Below, piece by piece: positions 34,652-43,725 of a DNA stretch of 64,000 bases. The notes below the pieces were generated by a model. It saw only the letters and a list, made by a program, of their open reading frames with translations, made no database searches and was not told the origin of the DNA. The stretch is from assembly GCA_036659415.1 (NCBI GenBank), contig JAVXCQ010000001.1, positions 1 to 64,000 on the forward strand, given 5' to 3'. Position 1 is the stretch's first letter; each line of letters starts with the position of its first letter. A program made the translations under genes and the position numbers. Origin of the DNA: JAVXCQ01 sp036659415 (GTDB lineage Bacteria; Bacillota; Negativicutes; Acidaminococcales; Acidaminococcaceae).

Positions 34652-35926
34652 TTAAAAATAAGTTCGCACCCCTACATAGGTTTGTTCCGAACCACTTTTG
34701 CGCACATCCAAACTTTGTCCAATCAGAGCAAAATTATCATTCAGTTTGATTTCGCCGCCAACTTTAACCTTGGTGTCATTAAAATCATACAAATCAGCAA
34801 ACAACTTCACTGACTTACCTACCTGCCAGTCCAGCCCCACACCAAATTCTCCCTGCATGGCGCCCACTCTTAGAGCGGCATCCTGCATTGTTTTGCCGAC
34901 TTGAAAATCTATTTTATTTTCCGTCCCCAGGTCATAGGCACCCATATAAACAAAAGTGTCTGTTGTCGGTTTTAAGGTAACGCCCATATTAGTTTGCCAA
35001 TGGTCAGCTTTGTTGCCATACAGAGCATCGGCTTGAAATTGAGCTCCGTCCAGTACTCCTAAAAGTTTATTGGCTTTTTGACTGGCTTCTTTGGCATTAG
35101 TCAGCGTAGAACGCAAATCCTCTTCCGTTTGAGGGTCAGTAACCACTTTGGACAATACACCGGTCATCTTTTCTACCCGTTCACTGGCAATAGCCAAATT
35201 ACGAGCCAGGCTTGCCACGTTGCGACCTGTTTGGCCGTCCTCATCGGCGCCGGCTAAAATGCTATCCAAATGCGCAGCCACGTTGTTCATTCTTTGCGCC
35301 ATACTGGCTAGTTGTGCAACCATTAAGTTAATATCTGCTTGGTTTTCCACGGCGCTTTCCGCCATTACCCGCGTGAAAGTATTCATATTCACGCTAATAT
35401 CGCGCATATTGATTAAACCATCTTTCATGGATTTTTGCACTTCTTTATCACCAAAAACATTGTTAAAGGCTTCTGCGATTGATTCCACCTTGCCCAAAAC
35501 TTTGGAAGACGCTGCCATGAACTCATCTAAGCCTTGACCGGGCACGCCTTGAAGCTCACTGTCAGGAGTTAGTACCTCCTGTGTCGCTACCAGCGGCGGA
35601 TTAATGGCTACATATTTTTCTCCCAACATCCCGTCGGCACCAATAGAAAACTGTGAACCTTGGGGGATTTTTTGGTCAGCTTTAATTTTTAAAATAGCTT
35701 TAACTTTATTGCCATCAATGATGACCGCTTTAACTGTACCTATATCCACACCGGCATAACGCACCACGTGACCTTCTTTAAGCCCGTTAACGTAATCATA
35801 GGACACGGTTAATTGATACCCTTTGCCGGCAAAAGAAAATACACCCAAGAAGGTGATAATACTAATAAAAACTGCTAAGCCACCCAATGCAACGGCGCCT
35901 ACTTTAACTTCATTTGTTTCCTTCAC
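34652..35926 (-). CDS. mlaD: MlaD with a C-terminal beta-barrel-like domain
   Basis: A 424-aa protein: N-terminal membrane anchor (about 10-30), a single MCE domain (about 34-112, LKEGHVVRYAGVDIGTVKAVIIDGNKV), a long helical segment (about 125-310), then about 110 residues of alternating beta strands ending YVGVRTYF. E. coli MlaD (183 aa) lacks the last parts. In Veillonella a similar MlaD has been described as spanning the envelope with an outer-membrane barrel. The GTG at 35926 follows GGAGG by 9 bases and overlaps the mlaF end. Confidence 0.9.
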   Translation of the reverse strand: MKETNEVKVGAVALGGLAVFISIITFLGVFSFAGKGYQLTVSYDYVNGLKEGHVVRYAGVDIGTVKAVIIDGNKVKAILKIKADQKIPQGSQFSIGADGMLGEKYVAINPPLVATQEVLTPDSELQGVPGQGLDEFMAASSKVLGKVESIAEAFNNVFGDKEVQKSMKDGLINMRDISVNMNTFTRVMAESAVENQADINLMVAQLASMAQRMNNVAAHLDSILAGADEDGQTGRNVASLARNLAIASERVEKMTGVLSKVVTDPQTEEDLRSTLTNAKEASQKANKLLGVLDGAQFQADALYGNKADHWQTNMGVTLKPTTDTFVYMGAYDLGTENKIDFQVGKTMQDAALRVGAMQGEFGVGLDWQVGKSVKLFADLYDFNDTKVKVGGEIKLNDNFALIGQSLDVRKSGSEQTYVGVRTYF

Positions 35927-36695
35927 CGCAGTTTTCCTCCCTTCTGAAAGCTTCTTTGACTTGCTGGCCTTGTAAAAATTGTTGCACAATGGGGTGTGTG
36001 CTTTGTTTCATCTCCGCTACCGTGCCAATGGCTACAATAGTGCCTTCATACAACATGGCAATGCGGTCAGCTGCCAGAAAAGCGGATTCCATATCGTGAG
36101 TTACCAAAATGGAGGTCACACCCATACTGGCTTTTGTTTTTAAAATTAATTTGCTAATAACGTTAGCCATAATCGGGTCCAACCCAGCCGTTGGCTCATC
36201 GTAAAGCACAATTTCCGGAGCTAAAGCAATGGCCCTAGCTAGACTAACCCGTTTTTTCATCCCACCCGATAATTCCACCGGATAAGCTTCTTCTAAGCCC
36301 GGCAAGCCCACCATTTCCAGCATGGCTGCCACTCGGCTTTTAATCTCCGCTTCACTTTGCGTGGTATGCTGCCGCAGACCAAAAGCTACATTTTCACCTA
36401 CATTAAGAAAATCGAACAAGGCCGAGTATTGAAAAACCATGCCCATATGTCGCCGGAGCTGATTCCACTGGTCCTCATCAAAGCCGGCCACGTTTTGGCC
36501 ACTGACAATGACCTCCCCCGCATCTGGCTCCAATAATCCAATCAAAAGGCGTAAAATCGTACTCTTGCCTGACCCACTAGGGCCAATAACTGCCAAGGTT
36601 TCCCCTTGAGCAACCTCGAAACTAACCCGGTCTAAAATCTTTTTGCTACCAAAGGCCATCTCGACCTTGCGGAATTGAATAATCGCTGGTTCCAC
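35910..36695 (-). CDS. mlaF: MlaF, phospholipid transport ABC ATPase
   Basis: A 261-aa ATPase with Walker A GPSGSGKST, Q-loop VFQYSALFDFLNVGENVAF, signature ELSGGMKKRVSLARAIAL, Walker B IVLYDEPTAGLDP and H-loop VTHDM. It drives lipid movement through MlaE/MlaD. The start lies directly after the mlaE stop and its end overlaps mlaD, so E-F-D are one operon. mlaB and mlaC are absent. Confidence 0.93.
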   Translation of the reverse strand: MEPAIIQFRKVEMAFGSKKILDRVSFEVAQGETLAVIGPSGSGKSTILRLLIGLLEPDAGEVIVSGQNVAGFDEDQWNQLRRHMGMVFQYSALFDFLNVGENVAFGLRQHTTQSEAEIKSRVAAMLEMVGLPGLEEAYPVELSGGMKKRVSLARAIALAPEIVLYDEPTAGLDPIMANVISKLILKTKASMGVTSILVTHDMESAFLAADRIAMLYEGTIVAIGTVAEMKQSTHPIVQQFLQGQQVKEAFRREENCGEGNK

Positions 36696-37481
36696 TTAAA
36701 TACCTCCTTGTACAAAAAGGAGTATGGACAAAAAATAATTGGAAATAAAAATCAAAATAATCGATAGAACCACAGCGGCGGTAGTAGCAATACCTACACC
36801 CTCTGCACCTTGTTTAGCATTTAGTCCTTTGTGACAGCCCACAATAACGATGATACCGCCAAAAACAGCACCCTTAATCATACCGCCTACTAAATCCGAC
36901 GTCACCATGAACATTTTAATCGAATTAAGATAATTAAAACTGCTAATACCAGCGTAACCGGTGGCCACCAGCCACCCCCCAAAACTACCGATGGCATTGG
37001 CAAAAATAATTAAAATGGGTAACATAATCACCCCAGCTAAAAATCTAGGCACTACTAAATAAGTAATGGGATTAGTCGCCATCACTTTGAGCGCATCAAT
37101 CTGTTCGGTAACCTTCATGGTACCAATTTCCGCAGCAATAGCCGCCCCAATTCTACCGGCCACTACCACGCCTGAAAGTACAGGTGCCAGTTCCCGTCCC
37201 ATGGCAATAGCAACAACACCGCCTACGGAAGAAGCCGCCCCAAAGCGGACAAATTCCCTGGCCGTCTGCACCGCTAAGACCATGCCTGTGAACATAATGG
37301 TCATTAAAACAATCGGCACCGAATCGGCACCGAGTTTCGCCATTTGCCGCAAAGTTTCCTGTCTGTTAGCCTGTCTTAACCTACAACAAGTAGCCAAAAA
37401 GAGGTTAACAATTCGTCCCGTACTCCGGCAAGACGACAATATAAAGTTGCCCAGCCTACCACTCCACGCTGTTAATAACAT
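36696..37481 (-). CDS. mlaE: MlaE, phospholipid transport permease
   Basis: A 261-aa inner-membrane permease with about five membrane segments. Family motifs are GRELAPVLSGVVVAGRIGAAIAAEIGTMKVTEQIDAL, VVPRFLAG and the C-terminal GCHKGLNAKQGAEGVG. I chose the ATG at 37481, which follows GCGGAGGAACT; the ATG 48 bases upstream has no site. It is first of the mla operon, behind an extended -10 element. Confidence 0.92.
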   Translation of the reverse strand: MLLTAWSGRLGNFILSSCRSTGRIVNLFLATCCRLRQANRQETLRQMAKLGADSVPIVLMTIMFTGMVLAVQTAREFVRFGAASSVGGVVAIAMGRELAPVLSGVVVAGRIGAAIAAEIGTMKVTEQIDALKVMATNPITYLVVPRFLAGVIMLPILIIFANAIGSFGGWLVATGYAGISSFNYLNSIKMFMVTSDLVGGMIKGAVFGGIIVIVGCHKGLNAKQGAEGVGIATTAAVVLSIILIFISNYFLSILLFVQGGI

Positions 37482-37552
37482 AGTTCCTCCGCCTACTTTT
37501 GCAAGTGTATACTTCTTTTTACTATTCAAGATAAGTTTTTAAATACCTTTCT

Positions 37553-37561
37553 ATTATAACA
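37553..37561 (-). promoter_or_regulatory. candidate extended -10 promoter for mlaEFD
   Basis: TG-T-TATAAT on the minus strand lies directly after the terminator of the S55 peptidase gene. The -35 position falls in the terminator stem and is not consensus. Confidence 0.45.
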
Positions 37562-37567
37562 TTTTTT

Positions 37568-37607
37568 AGAAAAAAACGGTGATACCTTTGTTAGCATATC
37601 ACCGTTT
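37568..37607 (-). terminator. terminator after the S55 peptidase-like gene
   Basis: An 11-bp stem (37574-37584 with 37597-37607) is followed on the minus strand by seven T. It isolates the mla operon. Confidence 0.88.
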
Positions 37608-37617
37608 ACTTGCTACT

Positions 37618-39306
37618 TTATTGCACCACACGCAAATGCAGTTCTAATTCGCCGTCAACCACAAAATTGAGCGGATATTTTTGCTTATGCTTACTGCCTT
37701 TCAGCATTGCGCGTACACCTAAGCCCGTACTCGCTTCGCCTTCGCCACCAGCAGCGGCAGCTTTTAATTTGTTGCCAGGCAAAATATCTAGGACTAATTC
37801 GTTATTTTTGTCGGTATTATTGAAGTCCTGCACATAGTCTTTAAAAGTTTTCTTTTTGTCGGTGCGAGGCGGTGCAGCTCCGTCCGCCTGTTGCTTTTTG
37901 AGTAAAGTCTGCATCCAGGAAAAAGCGCCTCCGCCACGCACTAGTAGCGTCAAGGGGCCTTCTTTGCTGTCGCTGGGGATTTTAAATTCCACGGTTTTAG
38001 TGATTTTCTTGCTGCGATAGGGTTGGAATTCTACTTCCACCAAAATCTTATCTCCTGGTTTCACGACACCGGTTTTCGTGCTGGCTTTCACAATTTCGGC
38101 CAGCTCCACGCTATCTGTGATTTCCACATTCACGTTAATATCAAAAATTGTAGTTTTTTCAAATTTATTGTTCATCAATAAGTCCGTAGCATAGGCCAAT
38201 TCCGCCGTAGCGATTTTAGCCACGTCCTTAGCATGATAAAACATATTTTCTCGTTCCAAGACAAGCTCGCCTTGTTCTGCTCCCCGTGCGGCAATACGAA
38301 AGTTAACCTTAGCCGTCCCGGCACCTTTGCGGTCAGAGGCTTGGTTAACTGTGTTATAACAAATACCATCTACTAAAGACGGTACCAACGTCTCCGCCGT
38401 AATCAGCTGCACCTCGGCACTTTTATGCAGTCCCCGCGCCGTATCCGTCACTGCTACAAACAAAGGAATGATTTGCGGCATAGCACCCAGTTGCCCGGCA
38501 ATACCGGCCGCCCGGTCTTGCTTGACAGCACCGACGACTTCGCCTAAAGCTCCTACTTTGTAAGAACTCTCCACGTTGGGAATAGAAGCAAAAATCCAAG
38601 CATTCGTCATAAAGTAATCCGCATCACCACTTTGTAAAAAGGGGTGACCAAAAGCCAGCACCCGGCCCTTGTCATCTAGCCAAGTGACAGTACCAATAGC
38701 GCCTAGTCGCACGTCGCCGCGCGCCAATTCCACGCCCACAGAACTACCCGGTTCCAGCGTAATTCCTGTCACGCTATGTTGTCCAGTGGGTACAGCAAAA
38801 GGCTGGAGATTAAAAGGTGCCAGTTTCTCCGTTAAATAGCTCAAACCTGCCGCACTAAAACCACTTACCATCAGGGGTGAATTTTTGGGGATAAATTCTG
38901 ACGGTCGCGGATTGCGTTCCTCGAACATTCTCAGCATCTCTTCAATGGGCGTAAGAAAACAGTACGTAGGGTCGGAAAAAGCTTTGCCGTAAGCTACTGC
39001 TCCCGCCAAACGACCATCAATATAGACCGGACTCCCACTCATGCCTTGAGCAATACCACCAGAACGCTCAATCACGTCCCCGGAAGCTCGCACCAAAATA
39101 CTATGCCCCTCTGCTTGCGAACCGGTAACACCTAAAATCTCCACGTTAAAGGTTTCAATATCCGCCCCCCGAATAACGGTTTTGGCAATACCCTGCATAC
39201 CGGGGCGCAATTCGTCCACAGCAATAATCGGTGTTGCCGCCAGTGTTACTCCAGACACTAAACCTATTAGTATCAGTGCCAAAATAATGCTTGTTAATTT
39301 TTTCAT
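37618..39306 (-). CDS. SpoIVB-type peptidase S55 domain protein, secreted
   Basis: A 562-aa protein with a signal peptide (to about 23) and an N-terminal domain carrying the S55 motif GGIAQGMSGSPVYIDGRLAGAVAYG; the catalytic Ser should be in GMSGSP, about 88-93. LAFGHPFLQSGDADYFM supplies a further family block. A long C-terminal beta-rich region has no assigned function. SpoIVB in Bacillus cuts SpoIVFA during sporulation. Here the neighbours are envelope genes and there is no sporulation gene, so a different role is likely. Whether it is active is not certain. Confidence 0.8.
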   Translation of the reverse strand: MKKLTSIILALILIGLVSGVTLAATPIIAVDELRPGMQGIAKTVIRGADIETFNVEILGVTGSQAEGHSILVRASGDVIERSGGIAQGMSGSPVYIDGRLAGAVAYGKAFSDPTYCFLTPIEEMLRMFEERNPRPSEFIPKNSPLMVSGFSAAGLSYLTEKLAPFNLQPFAVPTGQHSVTGITLEPGSSVGVELARGDVRLGAIGTVTWLDDKGRVLAFGHPFLQSGDADYFMTNAWIFASIPNVESSYKVGALGEVVGAVKQDRAAGIAGQLGAMPQIIPLFVAVTDTARGLHKSAEVQLITAETLVPSLVDGICYNTVNQASDRKGAGTAKVNFRIAARGAEQGELVLERENMFYHAKDVAKIATAELAYATDLLMNNKFEKTTIFDINVNVEITDSVELAEIVKASTKTGVVKPGDKILVEVEFQPYRSKKITKTVEFKIPSDSKEGPLTLLVRGGGAFSWMQTLLKKQQADGAAPPRTDKKKTFKDYVQDFNNTDKNNELVLDILPGNKLKAAAAGGEGEASTGLGVRAMLKGSKHKQKYPLNFVVDGELELHLRVVQ

Positions 39307-39324
39307 TGCTACCTCATGATGTTT

Positions 39325-39358
39325 AAAAACCGGCGCACAAAAACTGCGCCGGTTTTTT
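39325..39358. terminator. bidirectional-looking terminator after the small biotinyl-like gene
   Basis: A 12-bp GC-rich stem (arms AAACCGGCGCA and TGCGCCGGTTT, loop of seven) has T tracts on both sides. For the minus strand it ends the upstream transcript. Confidence 0.85.
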
Positions 39359-39371
39359 TAGTCTATTTTAA

Positions 39372-39683
39372 TTAAAATGCTAACTGAGCCACCACTTGTC
39401 CTGCACTAATCATGTCCCCCGGTGAAACCGCTACGGACACGACAGTTCCATTAGCCGTTGCCCTTACAGCAGGTGCTGTACCTACCAGCGTTTTAACTTT
39501 TAGCAAAACTTGACCTTCTTTGACACTGCTGCCTGCCCGTACCAACCCCTCAGCAACTACCGTCCCGTTAAGACTACTCACCTGTGGGGCAGTACCGGCT
39601 GCTAAAGCCAACCCTGCAAAAGCTAACATACTCACTAGGAGTAAAAAGGCCACCCGTCGTAACATTCTTTTATCTTGCAACAT
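39372..39683 (-). CDS. small secreted biotinyl/lipoyl-like (barrel-sandwich) protein
   Basis: A 103-aa protein with a signal peptide ending near GLALAAG. One barrel-sandwich fold follows in two half-motifs: VVAEGLVRAGSSVKEGQVLLKVKTL and ANGTVVSVAVSPGDMISAGQVVAQLAF. No lysine sits in an obvious biotin or lipoyl hairpin (no MKM). It is therefore more like the hybrid domain of export adaptors or peptidoglycan-associated proteins. The start is chosen at the ATG preceded by GAGAGG; two earlier ATG are possible. A good promoter lies upstream. The specific role is unknown. Confidence 0.65.
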   Translation of the reverse strand: MLQDKRMLRRVAFLLLVSMLAFAGLALAAGTAPQVSSLNGTVVAEGLVRAGSSVKEGQVLLKVKTLVGTAPAVRATANGTVVSVAVSPGDMISAGQVVAQLAF

Positions 39684-39729
39684 TCTCATCATCCTCTCTA
39701 ACCTACAAGAGTCCCTTATTCCCACCCTT

Positions 39730-39758
39730 ATTATAATATAGTCCTACCCCTTTAGCAA
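39730..39758 (-). promoter_or_regulatory. sigma-70-type promoter for the small biotinyl-like gene
   Basis: TTGCTA (39753-39758), 17 bases, TATAAT (39730-39735) on the minus strand. The -35 abuts the stop codon of the glycosidase gene. Confidence 0.7.
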
Positions 39759-39759
39759 G

Positions 39760-41163
39760 TTACCGGCGAAAGACGCCCAGCCCCACTCGTACCGGACGCT
39801 CATTACCATCAGAAGGGCTGTTCATAATATCCCTTTTCACCACGAGTTCGCTAGAACCACCACCGTCAAAGTTCATGGCTTCTTGAGCGCCTAGCCGCAA
39901 TAAATATGCCGCTAAATCTGGTAGCGTTAACCCTGCGCTCTCTTTGGAGCGTCCATCTACTACCACCAAAAGGATGGTTCCGTCAGCTTTAATGCCGACG
40001 GCTGTCCGAGGCGCTCGCCCTTTGGTGATATCCGCCGGGAATTCCTCTGCTTGGTCTAACAGCCGGACACTGCCGTCTTGCACGAGCAGTGGTCCTGCAC
40101 CAATCAAATATTGCGCTTGCTCTGCCCCGTGATTACCCACCGTTTGCGTTAGCTTCACTTTGGAACCTACACGCAACCTGCGCAAAAATTGGCCACTTGT
40201 CCCATGCCCCGAAAGCACCGTTAAGCCCGGACGCAAAATCATATTACCCGTGGTACTAACTGCTGCCACCACACCTTTTTCTACGCCAACCTCCACGCCA
40301 AAAGCATTGGTGCCAGTACGTGCGCCGTAATAACTATTATACAAGATTAAATCCCCGTCCAAACGCTCCCTGTTAACACCGGTTAAGGGCAAGGTTTTAC
40401 CACTAGCGGTAACGCTGCCTTGGTAAGCCAGTTGGGGGAAAATCTGAGCTGTACCATCAGCCTTGAGGGCTAAAGTTGTCCGTGCTCTAAACTCACTGGC
40501 GACCCATTCCTCACGAAGCTTAAGATTACCGATAATCCACGGCGTGACATCAAAATAAGACGCATTCACCATTGCCAGTGCCCCAGTTTTGGTCGCCATA
40601 GTGGTCAATCTGCCTTTTTGTAAGTTCTCCACCTGTCCCAATACCGGTCGTACAACATATTTACTCTGGGGCGTAAGAGCCACAATGTGTAGCCACACGG
40701 GCTTAGCCCGCCACACATCACGCCAGGAAGTATAGGTCACACCTTGGTCCAGCACCAAGGTTTCTTTGGCTCGCACCAATTTATTAAAATCAATCACCAA
40801 CCGGTGAGGGGTTTTTAACAGAAACGGTTTATAATCAGTCGGTTCCTGCAAAAGCTTAATCGTCAGCTTGGCACGCTTACCATTTTTTTGTAAAGTAACC
40901 TGTCCAATTAGATCATCTTGCAACTGCAAATTGTACTCTTTGGCAGTGGCGGCGGCTAAGTCCATAATAATTTCCTGACCTCGTCGCTGCACCGTATAGG
41001 TTGTAGGCGTATCTAAATCTAGAACAAGGCGCGTCTTATCCGGCGACACGCTTGAGCGCAAATTTTTCACCTGTGCCGCTTCTGCTAACGTCCACGGCAA
41101 CAGCAACAGCAAACAAAGTAACAGTGTGCTTAACTTGTATTTCAAGTTGGGTCTTCCTAGCAT
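39760..41163 (-). CDS. AMIN-like plus phosphodiester glycosidase (NAGPA) domain protein, secreted
   Basis: A 467-aa protein with a signal peptide ending near AEA. An AMIN-like beta domain (about 30-130, VKNLRSSVSPDKTRLVLDLDTPTTY) precedes a phosphodiester glycosidase domain (about 150-467). The latter has MVNASYFDV, GAGPLLVQDG, RAPRTAVGIKADGTILLVVVDGRS, LTLPDLAAYLLRLGAQEAMNFDGGGSSELVV. The family cleaves sugar-phosphodiesters and AMIN domains target the envelope, so a cell-wall or envelope glycan substrate is likely but unidentified. GGAGG lies 10 bases before the ATG. Confidence 0.87.
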   Translation of the reverse strand: MLGRPNLKYKLSTLLLCLLLLLPWTLAEAAQVKNLRSSVSPDKTRLVLDLDTPTTYTVQRRGQEIIMDLAAATAKEYNLQLQDDLIGQVTLQKNGKRAKLTIKLLQEPTDYKPFLLKTPHRLVIDFNKLVRAKETLVLDQGVTYTSWRDVWRAKPVWLHIVALTPQSKYVVRPVLGQVENLQKGRLTTMATKTGALAMVNASYFDVTPWIIGNLKLREEWVASEFRARTTLALKADGTAQIFPQLAYQGSVTASGKTLPLTGVNRERLDGDLILYNSYYGARTGTNAFGVEVGVEKGVVAAVSTTGNMILRPGLTVLSGHGTSGQFLRRLRVGSKVKLTQTVGNHGAEQAQYLIGAGPLLVQDGSVRLLDQAEEFPADITKGRAPRTAVGIKADGTILLVVVDGRSKESAGLTLPDLAAYLLRLGAQEAMNFDGGGSSELVVKRDIMNSPSDGNERPVRVGLGVFRR

Positions 41164-41183
41164 TTTTCTTTAACCTCCATAAA

Positions 41184-41217
41184 GCACAATACACAGCCCT
41201 AGGGCTGTGTATTGTGC
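41184..41217 (-). terminator. 34-base perfect palindrome after mreB
   Basis: Two 17-base arms meet with no spacer (centre CCCTAGGG). On the minus strand it lies 14 bases past the mreB stop and is followed by only three T, then the ribosome binding site of the next gene. It is a terminator or a strong mRNA hairpin. Confidence 0.6.
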
Positions 41218-41231
41218 GAAGTAACTCTAAC

Positions 41232-42254
41232 TTAGCGGCGTCTGCTTTCCATCAGCACGCTATCTTTTAATTTATTGAGAGACGCCAAAGCTTTGCCCGT
41301 CCCAATAGCTACACATTCCAAAGGATTTTCAGCTACTACGGTGGCAATACCGGTTTCAGCTCTAATTAAATCCGTCATTCCGTCCAGCATCGCCCCACCA
41401 CCTGTTAAAACAATACCACGATCCACAATATCTGCAGAAAGTTCCGGCGGAGTTTTTTCCAGGACAGATCTGATACAAGCCATCAACATTGCAATCGGTT
41501 CGCTCAACGCACGATACGTTTCTTCCGAAGAAATCTGAATTGTTGTCGGCAGACCGGTAACCAAGTCACGCCCACGCACATCCATTTCCAACTGCCGATG
41601 ATTGCGTTGAACCGTAGCCACTTGGATTTTAATGTCCTCAGCGGTGCGCTCGCCAATCAGCACATTATGTTCTTTTTTGACGAAACGAATAATCGCCTCA
41701 TCAAATTTATCCCCACCAACACGAAGGGAGTCACTAACCACGATGCCGCCCAAGCTCATAACTGCCACATCGGTAGTACCGCCACCAATATCCACTACCA
41801 TCGCACCTCTGGACTCACCTACGTCTAGCCCGGCACCCATAGCTGCTGCCATAGGTTCTTCAATTAAATAAGTTTTAGAAGCACCGGATTGAATCGTAGC
41901 TTCCAGCACCGCTCTTTTTTCTACGGTCGTAACTCCGGACGGGATACAAATCATCACCCGTGGTTTAGAGAAAAAGCTTTTACCGGCAACTTTTTGAATT
42001 ACGTGTTCCAACATACTTTGCGTAATATCATAATCGGCAATTACGCCTTCACGTAAAGGTCTAATGGCCACAATATTACCCGGTGTCCGCCCCAGCATAG
42101 TTCTGGCTTCTTCGCCAATCGCCAAAATTTTATCCGTATCCTTGTCAATCGCTACTACAGAAGGTTCATTTAAAACGATTCCCTTGCCCTTAAGAAAAAC
42201 CAAGATATTAGCAGTTCCCAAGTCAACGCCCACATCAATACTTTTAAATAACAT
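41232..42254 (-). CDS. mreB: MreB/Mbl-type actin-like rod-shape protein
   Basis: A 340-aa actin homologue that directs lateral wall synthesis. Phosphate loops VGVDLGTANILVFLKGKGIV and MVVDIGGGTTDVAVMSLGGIV, the adenosine motif GIVLTGGGAMLDGM and IEEPMAAAMGAGL are all present. It is next to murA, as mbl-like genes often are. mreC and mreD are not adjacent, so it could be the Mbl-type paralogue. Confidence 0.93.
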   Translation of the reverse strand: MLFKSIDVGVDLGTANILVFLKGKGIVLNEPSVVAIDKDTDKILAIGEEARTMLGRTPGNIVAIRPLREGVIADYDITQSMLEHVIQKVAGKSFFSKPRVMICIPSGVTTVEKRAVLEATIQSGASKTYLIEEPMAAAMGAGLDVGESRGAMVVDIGGGTTDVAVMSLGGIVVSDSLRVGGDKFDEAIIRFVKKEHNVLIGERTAEDIKIQVATVQRNHRQLEMDVRGRDLVTGLPTTIQISSEETYRALSEPIAMLMACIRSVLEKTPPELSADIVDRGIVLTGGGAMLDGMTDLIRAETGIATVVAENPLECVAIGTGKALASLNKLKDSVLMESRRR

Positions 42255-42288
42255 AAATTAACACCGCTTTTCTTTAAGTATCTTGCTT

Positions 42289-43548
42289 TTAAAGCACACG
42301 TCTTTCAATCACAGCACCTAAACCACGTAGTTTATCCACAATGTTCTCATAACCACGATCAATGTGATAAATATCACCGATTTCTGTAGTGCCTTCGGCT
42401 ACCAGTCCGGCTAAAATCATCGCCGCCCCGGCGCGTAAATCCGTGGCTCTGACTTGACAACCCATCAGCTTGGTTACACCCTGTACGATGGCTGCCCGAC
42501 CCTCGGTATGAATATCAGCACCCATACGCACCAATTCATCAACGTGCATAAATCTATTTTCAAACACAGTTTCTGTAACTGAACTGCGTCCTTCGGCAAT
42601 GGTCATCATCGCCATTACCTGTGCCTGCATATCCGTAGGAAAACCTGGATAGGGCAAGGTTTTAATATTAATCGCTTTAAGTTTTTGGGGTCCAATAACA
42701 CGAACTCCCCCCACATCTTCATAAATAGTTGCTCCCGCTTCCCTCAGCTTCGCTAACAGCGGTTTTAAATGTTCCGTCAAAACGTTTTCTACCCGCACAT
42801 CCCCACCGGTCATAGCCGCTGCCACCATATAAGTGCCAGCTTCAATCCGATCAGGAATAACCGTGTGTTCACAACCCTTGAGTACCTTCATGCCATCAAT
42901 ACGAATAACATTCGTACCCGCACCACGTACCCGTGCGCCCATAACGTTTAAGTAATTAGCCAAGTCCACTATTTCCGGTTCTTGAGCGGCGTTTTCTATC
43001 AGCGTCGTGCCACTAGCCATGGAAGCTGCCATCATCAAGTTTTCTGTGGCGCCTACGCTGGGAAAATCCAAATAAATCGTCGTCCCTACCAGCCCGTGAG
43101 GTGCAGTAGCTTCGATATAGCCATGACCACTTTCGATTTTAACACCTAAAGCTTCAAAGCCTTTAAGATGGATATCAATAGGTCTAGTCCCAATAGCGCA
43201 CCCTCCCGGTTGGGAAATACGGGCAATCCCTTTACGTGCTAAGAGTGCTCCCATCACCAAAAAAGAAGCACGCATACTACGCACCAATTCATAGGGTGCT
43301 TCGCAGGAAGTAATTTCGCTACTGTCAATAATTAAAACACCGGCTTCACTTTCGTCCACCTTAATTCCCAAACAACGCAGAACTTTACAAATTGTATGCA
43401 CATCTTCCAAGGCCGGAATTTCTTCCAGCCGGCTAGTCGTTTGCCCCAAAATTGAAGCGGCAATAATCGGCAAAACAGCGTTTTTAGCTCCGCTCGTTTT
43501 AACCGTTCCTTGCAGACGATTACCACCTTTTATGATTAACTTTTCCAC
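42289..43548 (-). CDS. murA: MurA, UDP-GlcNAc enolpyruvyl transferase
   Basis: A 419-aa enzyme of the first committed peptidoglycan step. It has KTSGAKNAVLPIIAASIL (catalytic Lys region), SQPGGCAIGTRPIDIHLKG with the loop Cys that fosfomycin modifies, and DLRAGAAMILAGLVAEG. I chose the GTG at 43548, 7 bases after AGGAGG; it gives the usual MurA length. Confidence 0.95.
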   Translation of the reverse strand: MEKLIIKGGNRLQGTVKTSGAKNAVLPIIAASILGQTTSRLEEIPALEDVHTICKVLRCLGIKVDESEAGVLIIDSSEITSCEAPYELVRSMRASFLVMGALLARKGIARISQPGGCAIGTRPIDIHLKGFEALGVKIESGHGYIEATAPHGLVGTTIYLDFPSVGATENLMMAASMASGTTLIENAAQEPEIVDLANYLNVMGARVRGAGTNVIRIDGMKVLKGCEHTVIPDRIEAGTYMVAAAMTGGDVRVENVLTEHLKPLLAKLREAGATIYEDVGGVRVIGPQKLKAINIKTLPYPGFPTDMQAQVMAMMTIAEGRSSVTETVFENRFMHVDELVRMGADIHTEGRAAIVQGVTKLMGCQVRATDLRAGAAMILAGLVAEGTTEIGDIYHIDRGYENIVDKLRGLGAVIERRVL

Positions 43549-43686
43549 ATACAATCCTCCTACACAGGCTTCTTTTATCGATAAAAACATTTTAAGTCAT
43601 GCTTTTAACTATTTATCCATATCTTAATAAGTTTATCACTTTTATTCGCACATTGGCAATAAAAACCTCGTAAATTTCGAATAAAA

Positions 43687-43716
43687 ATACAACTGCTAAC
43701 TTCTTAGCAGTTGTAT
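43687..43716 (-). terminator. terminator after the 156-aa membrane protein gene
   Basis: A 13-bp perfect stem with a four-base loop is followed on the minus strand by TTTTTATTCG. The remaining bases up to murA (43549-43680) are AT-rich and hold no clear gene. Confidence 0.88.
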
Positions 43717-43725
43717 TATATGTGA

